Of a DNA stretch of 64,000 nucleotides, positions 8,574 through 17,214 are shown in pieces (positions within the stretch are counted from its first letter, which is position 1; the number at the start of each line of letters is the position of its first letter). Under the pieces are notes generated by a model that was not told the DNA's origin, did no database searches, and saw only the letters and a list, made by a program, of their open reading frames with translations. The DNA is from Azospirillum endophyticum (GTDB taxonomy: Bacteria; Pseudomonadota; Alphaproteobacteria; Azospirillales; Azospirillaceae): positions 418,369-482,368 of the forward strand of contig NZ_JAENHM010000058.1 of NCBI RefSeq assembly GCF_016595245.1. Reading direction: 5' to 3'. A program made the position numbers and the translations under genes.

Positions 8574-10105
8574 CTCCCGAACCTGTCCTTGTACGTCTCG
8601 CGCAGCAGGGCCTTCTGTACCTTGCCCATGGCGTTGCGCGGAAGCTCGTCGACGAAGGCCACCGCCTTCGGCACCTTGAAGTTCGCCAGCTGCTCCTTGC
8701 AGGCGCCGATCACCGCCGCCTCGTCCACCGTCCCGCCAGCCCTCCGCGGCCGCTTCAGCACCACCGCCATCACCGCCTCGCCGAAGTCCGGATGCGGAAT
8801 GCCGATCACCGCCGATTCCACCACCCCGTCGATGGCGTCGATCACCGTCTCGACCTCCTTGGGGTAGACGTTGAAGCCGCCGGAGATCACCAGATCCTTG
8901 GCCCGGCCGATGATGTGGACATAGCCGCGCGCGTCGATCCGGCCGACATCGCCGGTGATGAACCAGCCGCCGGGCCGGATTTCCTGCGCCGTCTTCTCCG
9001 GCATCCGCCAATAGCCGGAAAATACGTTCGGCCCCTTCACCTCCAGCACGCCGACATCGCCATCCGGCACCGGCTCCCCCGTCTTCTCGTCGGCGACCCG
9101 CACCGACACCTTGGGCAGCGGGAAGCCGACGGTGCCGGGAATGCGGTCGCCGTCCAGCGGGTTGGAGGTCAGCATCCCGGTCTCGGTCATGCCGTAGCGT
9201 TCCAGGATGGCGTGGCCGGTGCGCTCGCGGAATTCCCGGTGGGTGTCGGCCAGCAGCGGGGCGGAACCGGAGATGAACAGCCGCATATGCGCCGCCGCCG
9301 CCGGCGTCAGCCGTGGGTCGGCCAGCAGGCGGGTGTAGAAGGTCGGTACCCCCATCATCACCGTCGCCCGCGGCAGCAGGCGGAACACGGCGTCCGCGTC
9401 GAACCTGGGCAGGAACAGCATGCCGCTGCCGTTCATCAGCACGCAGTTGGTGGCGACGAACAGGCCATGGGTGTGGAAGATCGGCAGGGCGTGCAGCAGC
9501 ACGTCGTCCGGCCGGAACCCCCAGATGCGGTGCAAGGTCGCGGCGTTGGAAGACAGGTTGCGGTGGCTCAGCATCGCTCCCTTAGACCGCCCGGTGGTGC
9601 CGGAGGTGTAGAGGATCGCCGCCAGATCGTCCGCCGCGCAGGGCACCGTGTCGAACGCCGGGTCCAGCCCCGCCGCCCGCTCAGCCAGGCTGCCATCGCC
9701 ATCGCCGCCCAGGGTCAGCAGCGCGCCCACTCCGGCAGCCCTTGCGGTCTCGGCCAACGCCGCCTCGCTGGCCGGCGTGCAGACGAACACCTTCGGCTCC
9801 GCATCGCCGAGGAAATAGCCGACCTCCGCCTTGGTATAGGCGGTGTTCAGCGGCAGATAGGCCGCCCCGGCGCGCAAGCAGGCGAGATAGAGGAAAACCG
9901 CCTCGGGAGACTTCTCCACCTGCACCGCCACGCGGTCGCCCTTGGCGACGCCCAATCCGGTCAGCAGCCGGGCATAACGGCCGCTGATCTCCATCAGGTC
10001 GCCATAGCTGTAGCGGCGGCCGGACTCCAACTCGATGAAGGAGGTGTCGGCATCGGCGGGAAAGCGCGCGGCGACGATGTCGAAGAAGTTGTCGGTCATT
10101 CTCAT
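8570..10105 (-). CDS. matB: Malonyl-CoA synthetase
   Basis: Acyl-CoA synthetase of the ANL superfamily, 511 residues, closely resembling rhizobial MatB: RVAVQVEKSPEAVFLYLACL, AYLPLNTAYT, the AMP-binding P-loop ILYTSGTTGRSKGAMLSH, HALPIFHTHGLF, MMGVPTFYTRLL, ERYGMTETGM, and the C-terminal lysine motif PRNAMGKVQK. It ligates malonate to CoA using ATP, giving malonyl-CoA for fatty acid or polyketide synthesis. Rhizobial matB usually sits with matA (decarboxylase) and matC (carrier); neither is seen here. The ATG at 10105 follows an AGGGA; an internal ATG at 10099 is equally plausible. It is co-transcribed with the HAD hydrolase. Confidence 0.93.
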   Translation of the reverse strand: MRMTDNFFDIVAARFPADADTSFIELESGRRYSYGDLMEISGRYARLLTGLGVAKGDRVAVQVEKSPEAVFLYLACLRAGAAYLPLNTAYTKAEVGYFLGDAEPKVFVCTPASEAALAETARAAGVGALLTLGGDGDGSLAERAAGLDPAFDTVPCAADDLAAILYTSGTTGRSKGAMLSHRNLSSNAATLHRIWGFRPDDVLLHALPIFHTHGLFVATNCVLMNGSGMLFLPRFDADAVFRLLPRATVMMGVPTFYTRLLADPRLTPAAAAHMRLFISGSAPLLADTHREFRERTGHAILERYGMTETGMLTSNPLDGDRIPGTVGFPLPKVSVRVADEKTGEPVPDGDVGVLEVKGPNVFSGYWRMPEKTAQEIRPGGWFITGDVGRIDARGYVHIIGRAKDLVISGGFNVYPKEVETVIDAIDGVVESAVIGIPHPDFGEAVMAVVLKRPRRAGGTVDEAAVIGACKEQLANFKVPKAVAFVDELPRNAMGKVQKALLRETYKDRFGR

Positions 10106-10187
10106 CGGATCCCTGCGGAACGGTCCGCCCATCATACACGGCCGGCAGGCAGGAGCGAGCAGGGCAGGGGTCAAGAGGGGCGGGGAT

Positions 10188-10203
10188 TGTGGGACGTCCC
10201 ACA
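10188..10203. repeat. 16-bp palindrome, copy 1
   Basis: TGTGGGACGTCCCACA is a perfect 16-bp palindrome between matB and the LodA-like operon. An identical copy occurs at 14712-14727, just after that operon. It may be an operator or a small dispersed repeat. Confidence 0.7.
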
Positions 10204-10308
10204 TGGCCGCCGAACCGCCAGCCGATCCCCGGCAGGCATCGGCACAATGAACAAATCCCTTCCTTTACCAACCCATGGAAAGCGTCGTCACAATTCACTC
10301 TCCGAAAG

Positions 10309-10321
10309 TCACAGATTGTGA
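10309..10321. promoter_or_regulatory. Palindromic TCACA-N3-TGTGA upstream of the LodA-like operon
   Basis: Inverted repeat TCACA-GAT-TGTGA in the 371-bp gap between the matB start and the LodA-like start. Its surroundings (10255-10345) are less GC-rich than the flanks, as expected for a promoter. A regulator site is possible; the protein that would bind is unknown. Confidence 0.35.
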
Positions 10322-10476
10322 AATTGGCTGATTATTTGCGGTGGAAACTCCTGAACTGCTCGCGTAAGCACGATGGAAGGAACGGGAAAAACACGAACGC
10401 AGAACAACCTGCCACCCCTTCCCCGCTTACCCACCCGCCCCGGCAGCGCCGCCGGACGAACCAGGAGACGGAGCGA

Positions 10477-13400
10477 ATGACGGCCAGCGACCCCACCAAG
10501 AGTCCCCCCTGCTTCGACTGCGCGACCAACGCCACCCAGCGGCTGGACGAGATGTTCATCGCCATGGGCCAGATGAAGCGGATCGCGCTGGGCCAGAAGC
10601 CGGCGGAACGCGCGGTGTTCCGCAAGCTGCACGGCGTTGCCCACGGCCGTCTGGTGATGGACCCGAACCGGCCGGAATCGTTGCGCGTCGGCGTCTTCGC
10701 CAGGGACGACCTGACGGCCTGGATGCGCTTTTCCAGCGACACCGGCCCGACCTCGCCCGATCTCGGCTCCACGCTCGGCATCGGGCTGAAGCTCTGGGGT
10801 GTCGACGGGGTCAACGCCCTGGGCGAAGAGGGCGATGTCGCTGACTTCATCATGCAGAACTACCCGGTCTTCTTCGTCGACGATGCGGAGGAGATGTGCG
10901 AGTTCACCTATGCCGGTGTGGTCCTGAAGGATTATCCCGGCTATCTCGCCAAACATCCGAAGACCGACGGCATCCTGAACGCCATGTCGGCCCAGGTGGA
11001 CGGCAGCGTGCTGACCACCCAATACTGGGCGATCCTGCCCTTCGACTTCGGCCCCGACCATTACGCCAAATACTCCCTGGTGCCGGAGACGCCGCCGCCC
11101 GGCCATCCGGCGGTCAACGTGCCCACGGACGACAAGAACTATCTCGCCACCGACCTCGCCAACCGGCTGCTGGACGACGAATACCGCTTCACCTTCCTGG
11201 TGCAGGTGGTGCCGAAGAGCGCCGGCTATCCGCTCGACAAGGCGACGCAGGAATGGCCGACCGACCAGTATCCCTACCAGCGGGTGGCGACGCTGGTCCT
11301 GCACCGGCAGGATGTCTGCGCGCCGGGCCAGGGCGACTATGGGCAGGAGCTGGCCTTCAACATCTGGCGCACGCCGGTGGAACAGGCGCCGCAGGGCAGC
11401 ATCGCCGCGGTGCGCAAGCTCGTCTACAACCACGGCGCCGCCGTCCGCCATCAGGCCAACGGCCAGCCGCTGGAACAGCCGACGCAGCCGCGCGACCAGG
11501 CGCCGCCGCCGCCCAGGGAAGACACCTGCATCGTCAAGGCGGTGATCCATCCCGCCATCGGCGTCGCCCGCGTCGGCAATGCGCCGAAAGGCCATGTCGT
11601 CGGTCCCGAGGTGCCGAACCCGGAACCGGCGGTCGTCGGCGACGATCCGGCGCGCAACCCCTACCGCGACGCCGAAGGCCGGCTCCTGCCGCAGGCGGCG
11701 CGCTTCCGCATCTATGGCGTCGATGCCATGGGCCGCATCGTCCGCGAGCTGACCGCGGCGGACAGCGGGGCGGACATCACCTGGAAGGTCCATCTCGCCA
11801 ACCGGAAATCGGCCTGGTACGGCTTTCAGCTCGCGCTCGACATCCCCGAGGCGGCGTCGGTCGATCCCACCACGCTGCGCAACCCGACGGTCACCGACCG
11901 CGAGGCGCTGGTGCTCGATGCCGGCGAGCACGAGATCCATGCCGGCCATGGCAAGCAGAGCCGCAAGCTGGTCGCCGGCAAGTTCATGCATCAGGGTGAG
12001 CCGGTCTATCTCGGCCGCATGTGGTGCGAGGAGGGCGACCACCGCCTGCTGGTCACCGGTGGTCGGGGCTTTTCCTCCTCCTGCAACGGCACCAAGGCGA
12101 TCACCTTCGGCAACAACGAAGGCTGGCACGACGACGTGTCGGACGGGCCGGTCGATGCCGTCGTCACGCTGAACGGCATGGAGCTGCCGGTCACCCCGGC
12201 CTGGATCGTGGTCGCCCCGCCCAATTACGGGCCGCAGCGCAAGTCGGTCCGCACCATGTGGGACCTGATGCGCGACGTGGCGATCCAGGCGGGCACCCTG
12301 CCCAAGCCGGCGCGCCCCTCCTTCACCCGCGACATCTACCCGGTGTTCGAGCGGATGACCGGGCTGCAATGGGTCAATGCCGGCTTCGCCGCCGGGTTCG
12401 GCTGGAATTCCGCCAACGACTTCACCAGGCCGGAGTGGATCGCGCGGCTCAGCGACCGCAGCCTCGCCAACCAGGAAACCCGGCGGGTGCTGAAGAACTC
12501 CTTCCGCCACGACGCGGTGGACAGCTGGTCGCCGATGCCCTGGCCTTGGGTCTATGGCGACGCGATGAGCATCCCGCCGGCCCCGACGCCGCGCCAGTAC
12601 ACGTCGCTGACCCAGACGCAGCTCGGATTCCTCGACCAGTGGGTCGCCGGAGATTTCGAGGACGACTGGGGCAAGGTCCCGGTCTACACCGCGTTCGATC
12701 AGGTTCCGCTGGAAGAGCAGGGCGAGGTGCTGACCAAGGCCGCGCTGGACTTCTGCCTCGCCGACGCCTTCCATCCCGGCTGCGAGATGACGTGGCCGGT
12801 CCGCGCCTCCAGCATGTACATGGAGCCGTTCCGCTTCGCCCATGCGCCCAAGGGCTGGGTGGAACCGGGCATGGGCGCCATCCTGTCCAGCGATACCGTG
12901 ACCATCCCCAACGGCCCGCTCTATGGCCAGCTTCCCGGCGGCATCACCCGCTGGATGGCGGTGCCGTGGCAGACCGACACGGCAAGCTGCCGCTCGGGCT
13001 ACGATTCCAGCTACGATCCCAACGTCCCCACCTTCTGGCCGGCCCGCGTCCCCAACGAGGTGCTGACCAGGGAGAATTACCGGATCGTGATGGATGCCGA
13101 CCAGCCGCCCCAGGTGCGTCTGGCCGCCTTCGCCAACCGGGCCGCCTGGATCGCGCCGCTGGGCACCACCAGCTACACCGACCAGATCAACAACATGATC
13201 CATCACTTCGACCATCTCGGCGTGGTCGAGGTCCATTCCGGCCCGACCGATCCGGAGGGGGCCAAGCTGTTCCCGCCGCTGATCGAGGTGGAGGACCGGC
13301 ATATCCTCATCCCCGACGTCGATGACACGGTCGATACCAAGGCAGGGACCAAGGCGGTCCGAGCCGCCCACCGCACCCTGGCGTCCAGGGCGCCGGCCGC

Positions 13401-13491
13401 CTCGGGCAGCGCTGCCGGGCTGCGGGCGACCCAGCCGGTGGACATCAGCCGGATCGACAAGGTCCGCCGCTTCCCGCGCGGGCTGCGTTGA
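10477..13491 (+). CDS. Catalase-like / LodA-like CTQ oxidase fusion protein
   Basis: One uninterrupted frame of 1004 residues joins two domains. Residues ~25-325 resemble the minimal heme catalase-like family (FRKLHGVAHGRLVM, MRFSSDTGPTSPDLGS, RKLVY with Tyr317 in the proximal-ligand position). A Pro/Gln-rich linker spans ~329-349. Residues ~350-960 are LodA-like: IHPAIGVARVGNAP opens the domain, and Cys760 (ALDFC) and Trp826 (GGITRWMAVPWQTD) are 66 residues apart, close to the 65-residue Cys516/Trp581 spacing I recall for the cysteine tryptophylquinone of Marinomonas LodA. LodA-type enzymes oxidise amino acids (lysine, glycine) and release H2O2 and ammonia; the substrate here is unknown. The flavoprotein needed to mature the cofactor follows directly. 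AGGAGA precedes the ATG by eight bases. No signal peptide is seen. Confidence 0.85.
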   Translation: MTASDPTKSPPCFDCATNATQRLDEMFIAMGQMKRIALGQKPAERAVFRKLHGVAHGRLVMDPNRPESLRVGVFARDDLTAWMRFSSDTGPTSPDLGSTLGIGLKLWGVDGVNALGEEGDVADFIMQNYPVFFVDDAEEMCEFTYAGVVLKDYPGYLAKHPKTDGILNAMSAQVDGSVLTTQYWAILPFDFGPDHYAKYSLVPETPPPGHPAVNVPTDDKNYLATDLANRLLDDEYRFTFLVQVVPKSAGYPLDKATQEWPTDQYPYQRVATLVLHRQDVCAPGQGDYGQELAFNIWRTPVEQAPQGSIAAVRKLVYNHGAAVRHQANGQPLEQPTQPRDQAPPPPREDTCIVKAVIHPAIGVARVGNAPKGHVVGPEVPNPEPAVVGDDPARNPYRDAEGRLLPQAARFRIYGVDAMGRIVRELTAADSGADITWKVHLANRKSAWYGFQLALDIPEAASVDPTTLRNPTVTDREALVLDAGEHEIHAGHGKQSRKLVAGKFMHQGEPVYLGRMWCEEGDHRLLVTGGRGFSSSCNGTKAITFGNNEGWHDDVSDGPVDAVVTLNGMELPVTPAWIVVAPPNYGPQRKSVRTMWDLMRDVAIQAGTLPKPARPSFTRDIYPVFERMTGLQWVNAGFAAGFGWNSANDFTRPEWIARLSDRSLANQETRRVLKNSFRHDAVDSWSPMPWPWVYGDAMSIPPAPTPRQYTSLTQTQLGFLDQWVAGDFEDDWGKVPVYTAFDQVPLEEQGEVLTKAALDFCLADAFHPGCEMTWPVRASSMYMEPFRFAHAPKGWVEPGMGAILSSDTVTIPNGPLYGQLPGGITRWMAVPWQTDTASCRSGYDSSYDPNVPTFWPARVPNEVLTRENYRIVMDADQPPQVRLAAFANRAAWIAPLGTTSYTDQINNMIHHFDHLGVVEVHSGPTDPEGAKLFPPLIEVEDRHILIPDVDDTVDTKAGTKAVRAAHRTLASRAPAASGSAAGLRATQPVDISRIDKVRRFPRGLR

Positions 13492-14633
13492 CACTGACGG
13501 GTGTGGTCGAGGCGGATGCGGTCGTAATCGGGGCCGGCCCCGCCGGGGCCGCCTTCGCCCTCAACCTCGCACCGCTGCACCGGGTGCTGGTGCTGGACCG
13601 GCGGGACGGCCCCGCTGTCCGCATCGGCGAATCGCTGGCCCCGGCGGCGCGCCGGCTGCTGACCGACATGGGGCTGTGGGAGGCCTTCCTGGCCGAAGGC
13701 CATTCCCCCTGCCATGGCGGCCGGTCGGTCTGGGGCGGGCCGCTGCCGGTCGAGGCCGACAATTTGCGCGACCTCGACGGGCCGGGCTGGCATCTCGACC
13801 GCGGCCGGTTCGACGGCTGGCTGCGCCGGGTGGCGGCCTCGCGGGGCGCCGCCCTGCTGGTCCCGGCCCAGCCGCTGTCGGTGACCCGCAACGGTGACGG
13901 TTGGCTGCTGGAGGTGGAAAATGCTGGCCGCCGCTTCCCCGTCCGCACCCGCCTGCTGGTCGATGCCGGAGGGCGCGGCTCGCCGCTGGCCAAGCGATTC
14001 GGCGCCCGGCGGACGGTGTCGGACCGGTTGGTCTGCGGCTGGGTCCACGGCCGGGACGCTCCCGGCCGCCAGTCCGGCCTGACCTGGATCGAGGCGGAAC
14101 CGGACGGCTGGTGGTACAGCGCCCCGCTGCCCGCCAGCCGCCGGGTGGTCGCCTTCCACACCGACGCCGACCTCCCCGCTGCGGCCGATGCCCGCGACGT
14201 CGGACAGCTTCTGCGCCGGCTGTCCGGCTGCAACGTGCTTGCGGGATCGCTACGCGCCTGCGGCTTCGAACCGGACGGGCAGGGGGAGGGGAGGGGCGGT
14301 TTCTGCGCCGCCCACAGCAGCACCCTGTCCCCCACCTCGGGCGACGGCTGGCTGGCGGTCGGCGACGCCGCCCTGGGCTTCGACCCGCTGTCGTCGCAGG
14401 GCCTCTTCAATGCGCTCTACACCGGTCTGGCCGCCGCGGAGGCCGCCGACCGCCACCTGTCCGGCGATCCCGGCGCGCTGCCCGGCTATGCCGCAAGCCT
14501 GGCTCCGATCCGCGACGCCTACCGCGCCCACCTGCACGCTTGGTACGGGCTGGAACGCCGCTGGCAAGACCGCCCCTTCTGGAGCCGCCGGCTGACATTC
14601 CCCCTCTCCCCCCCGGGGAGAGGGTCGGGGTGA
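13488..14633 (+). CDS. LodB-like FAD-dependent oxygenase (CTQ maturation)
   Basis: 381-residue flavoprotein: dinucleotide-binding motif VVIGAGPAGAAFAL near the N-terminus, RIGESL, and the C-terminal FAD motif WLAVGDAALGFDPLSSQG. In the LodA/LodB system the LodB flavoprotein is required to convert the active-site Trp into the quinone cofactor, and the same role is inferred from adjacency. The TTG at 13488 overlaps the LodA-like stop (TTGA); GTG at 13503 is an alternative start. The last eight or so residues (PLSPPGRG) are encoded by the left palindrome of a REP-doublet repeat, so the natural C-terminus has been redefined by that repeat. Confidence 0.82.
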   Translation: MTLTGVVEADAVVIGAGPAGAAFALNLAPLHRVLVLDRRDGPAVRIGESLAPAARRLLTDMGLWEAFLAEGHSPCHGGRSVWGGPLPVEADNLRDLDGPGWHLDRGRFDGWLRRVAASRGAALLVPAQPLSVTRNGDGWLLEVENAGRRFPVRTRLLVDAGGRGSPLAKRFGARRTVSDRLVCGWVHGRDAPGRQSGLTWIEAEPDGWWYSAPLPASRRVVAFHTDADLPAAADARDVGQLLRRLSGCNVLAGSLRACGFEPDGQGEGRGGFCAAHSSTLSPTSGDGWLAVGDAALGFDPLSSQGLFNALYTGLAAAEAADRHLSGDPGALPGYAASLAPIRDAYRAHLHAWYGLERRWQDRPFWSRRLTFPLSPPGRGSG

Positions 14634-14709
14634 GGGGGATCCGCTTCGAGGATCTCTTCGGCTGCGCCGAACCCCCTCATCCTAACCTTCTCCCCAGGGG
14701 GGAGAAGGA
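14601..14709. repeat. REP-doublet (REPIN-like) repeat, family 1, copy B
   Basis: Same architecture as copy A: CCCCTCTCCCCCCCGGGGAG with AGGGTCGGGGTGAGGGGG, a spacer containing GAGGATCTCTTCGG, then the mirror unit ACCCCCTCATCCTAACC with TTCTCCCC. It overlaps the 3' end of the LodB-like gene and precedes copy 2 of the 16-bp palindrome. The spacer motif GAGGATCTCTTCGG recurs in copy C. Confidence 0.85.
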
Positions 14710-14711
14710 AC

Positions 14712-14727
14712 TGTGGGACGTCCCACA
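14712..14727. repeat. 16-bp palindrome, copy 2
   Basis: Perfect TGTGGGACGTCCCACA, identical to 10188-10203. Together the two copies bracket the LodA-like/LodB-like operon. Here it sits three bases after a REP-doublet and just downstream of the convergent LysR gene. Confidence 0.7.
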
Positions 14728-14748
14728 TCGCCCCCTATCGCCCGCCCC

Positions 14749-15663
14749 CTATCGCCCACCCCCGAGTTCCCGCACCAGATCCACCAGCGCCCGCAGCCCC
14801 GGCGGCAGATGGCGCCGGCCCGGATAATAGAGGCACAGTCCAGGGAACGGCGGCGTCCAGTCCTCCAGCACGCGCAGCAGACGGCCGGCGGCGATGTCTT
14901 CGGCGACATGCCACTCGGCGAGATACCCCACCCCCAGCCCCGCCCGGACCGCGTCGAGCATCAGAAGCGGATCGTCGAGGATCAGCGGGCCGCTGCCGTC
15001 GATGGCGACCGTCTCGCCATGGCGTTCGAACTCCCAGCGATAGAGGCCGCCGCTCGGCAGGCGGCTGCGGATGCAGCGATGCCGGGCAAGGTCGCCCGGC
15101 GTCACCGGCAGGGGGCGGCCAGCGAAATAGTCCGGCGTTCCGACGACCGCGAAGCGCAGGTCGGGACCGAGCGGGATGGCGATCATGTCCTGTGGAACCT
15201 GCTCCGCCAACCGGATGCCGGCATCGAAGCCTTCCAGCACGACATCGACCAGCTTCCCTTCGGTGACGATGTCCACCGTCATCGCGGGATAGCGGCGCAG
15301 AAATTCCAGGATGACCGGCTTCATGATCATCCGCGCCGCACCGGCCGAACCGTTGATCCGCAGCGTTCCGGTGGGCGTCGCCCGGTGGTCGCCCAGCCGG
15401 TCGATGGCCGCGCGGATGTCGCGCAGGGCAGGGGCGGTGTCGGCAACGAACTGCTCCCCCGCCTGGGTCAGGGCGACGCTGCGTGTCGTGCGGTGGAACA
15501 GCCGCACCCCCAGCCGCTCCTCCAACGCCGCGATGGCATGGCTGAGCGCCGACCGCGACATTCCGAGTTCGACCGCGGCGGCCCGGAAACCGCGGTGACG
15601 GGCGACGGCCTGCACGGCCTCCAGTTCCGCCACCCCCGGAATCACCAGCCCGCTGCTTGCCAT
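14749..15663 (-). CDS. LysR-family transcriptional regulator
   Basis: 304 residues. Winged helix-turn-helix at about residues 12-70 (AVQAVARHRGFRAAAVELGM, SRSALSHAIAALEERLGVRL, FHRTTRSVALTQAG) followed by a periplasmic-binding-protein-like effector domain starting GTLRINGSAGAARMI. It is divergent from the aldehyde dehydrogenase gene, about 108 bp away, the usual LysR arrangement, so that gene is its likely target. The effector is unknown. Confidence 0.9.
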   Translation of the reverse strand: MASSGLVIPGVAELEAVQAVARHRGFRAAAVELGMSRSALSHAIAALEERLGVRLFHRTTRSVALTQAGEQFVADTAPALRDIRAAIDRLGDHRATPTGTLRINGSAGAARMIMKPVILEFLRRYPAMTVDIVTEGKLVDVVLEGFDAGIRLAEQVPQDMIAIPLGPDLRFAVVGTPDYFAGRPLPVTPGDLARHRCIRSRLPSGGLYRWEFERHGETVAIDGSGPLILDDPLLMLDAVRAGLGVGYLAEWHVAEDIAAGRLLRVLEDWTPPFPGLCLYYPGRRHLPPGLRALVDLVRELGGGR

Positions 15664-15771
15664 TGTCCCGGTCCATTCACCGATTCATGCAGGATTGTCC
15701 ATCTTATCACCCGACGGACCCCATGCCACCTGGATGGGCAGACACCCACAGGCCATTCAGTGAGACCCGTC

Positions 15772-17214
15772 ATGCCCCACGAAGACATCCTCGACATCGA
15801 CACCATCTATATCGACGGCCGCTTCGTCACCCCCCATGGAACCGAGCTGTTCGATCTGCACAACCCGGCGACTGGCGCCGTGACCGGTCGTGTCCGCCTC
15901 GCCGACGAAGAGGACGCACGCGCCGCCATCGCCGCCGCCAAACGGGCCTTCCCAGCCTTTTCCCGGACCGACAAGGCGGGGCGGATCGCGATGCTGCAGC
16001 GGATGGCCGATGCCGTCGCCGAGCGGCGCGGCGACTTGCTCGATGCCATAATCGACGAATACGGCGCTCCGGTCTCGCGCGCCGCCTTCATGGCCGATCA
16101 CCCGGTCAACGTCCTGCGCGAGGCCGCCGACCTGCTGGCCGACTATCCCTTTGTCCGGCGGATGGGTACGGCCGAAGTCAGCATGGAGCCGCTCGGCGTC
16201 GCCGGGCTGATCACGCCGTGGAACAGCGACGCCGGCTTCATCTGCGGCAAGCTCGCCACCGCCATCGCCGCCGGCTGCACCGCGGTGATCAAGCCCAGCG
16301 AGATGAGCGCCCGCCAGACGCGGATCGTCACCGAGGCCCTGCATGCCGCCGGCTTGGCCCCCGGCCTGTTCAACATCGTCACCGGCCGCGGCGACCGGGT
16401 GGGGGCGGCGATCTCCAGCCATGCGGATGTCGCCAAGATCTCCTTCACCGGCTCCACCGCCACCGGCAAGGCGATCCTGCGCGCGGCGGTCGACACGCTG
16501 AAGCGGGTGACGCTGGAGCTGGGCGGCAAGTCGCCGACCGTCATCCTCGACGACGCCGACCTGTCCCGGGCGATCCCGCTGGCGGTGAGCGCCGCCTTCA
16601 TGAACAGCGGTCAGGCCTGCATTGCCGGCACCCGCCTGCTCGCCCCGCGCAGCCGGCTTGCCGAGATCGAGTCTTTGGCCAAGGCGGCGGTCGAGACGGT
16701 GCGCGCCGGGGATCCGCGCGATCCCGAAACCACCGTCGGCCCGATGGTCAGCCGGACCCAGTGGGAGCGGGTCCAGCGCTACATCCGCATCGGAATGGAG
16801 GAGGGCGCAGTCCTGCTGGCCGGCGGGGAAGGGCGGCCGGAGGGACAAAGCGTCGGCGGCTGGTTCGTGCGGCCGACCCTGTTCACCGCCGTCCGCAACG
16901 ACATGACCATCGCGCGCGAGGAGATCTTCGGCCCGGTCCTCTCCATCATCCCCTATGGGGACGAGGAGGAGGCGGTCGCCATCGCCAACGACACCATCTA
17001 TGGCCTTCAGGCCTATGTGCTGTCGGGCGACACCGCCCGCGCCCGCCGCGTGGCGGACCGCATCGTTGCCGGCCGGGTGCTGATCAACAGCCTGGCCCAC
17101 GACCCGAAGGCCCCCTTCGGCGGCTTCAAGCAGTCCGGCATCGGCCGCGAGTACGGCAGCTTCGGCTTGGACGCCTTCCTGGAGCCCAAGACGCTGCTGG
17201 GAGAGGGCGTCTAG
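15772..17214 (+). CDS. NAD(P)-dependent aldehyde dehydrogenase
   Basis: 480 residues of the ALDH superfamily: ITPWNSDAGFICGKLATA (cofactor-binding region), KPSEMSARQT, FTGSTATGKAI (Rossmann GxTxxG), catalytic Glu in LELGGKSPTVIL, catalytic Cys in NSGQACIAGTRL, and EEIFGPVLSI. Oxidation of an aldehyde to its acid is predicted; the motif set fits the broad class that includes benzaldehyde- and aminobutyraldehyde-type enzymes, and the substrate is not identifiable. It is divergently paired with a LysR regulator. Its TAG stop overlaps the parB TAG stop on the opposite strand in a shared CTAG, leaving no room for a terminator between the convergent genes. Confidence 0.9.
   Translation: MPHEDILDIDTIYIDGRFVTPHGTELFDLHNPATGAVTGRVRLADEEDARAAIAAAKRAFPAFSRTDKAGRIAMLQRMADAVAERRGDLLDAIIDEYGAPVSRAAFMADHPVNVLREAADLLADYPFVRRMGTAEVSMEPLGVAGLITPWNSDAGFICGKLATAIAAGCTAVIKPSEMSARQTRIVTEALHAAGLAPGLFNIVTGRGDRVGAAISSHADVAKISFTGSTATGKAILRAAVDTLKRVTLELGGKSPTVILDDADLSRAIPLAVSAAFMNSGQACIAGTRLLAPRSRLAEIESLAKAAVETVRAGDPRDPETTVGPMVSRTQWERVQRYIRIGMEEGAVLLAGGEGRPEGQSVGGWFVRPTLFTAVRNDMTIAREEIFGPVLSIIPYGDEEEAVAIANDTIYGLQAYVLSGDTARARRVADRIVAGRVLINSLAHDPKAPFGGFKQSGIGREYGSFGLDAFLEPKTLLGEGV

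Noticed and set aside
10309..13494. About 1060-codon minus-strand open frame opposite the LodA-like gene
   Set aside because: Shadow frame; the plus-strand protein has clear domain motifs, a ribosome site and a partner gene.
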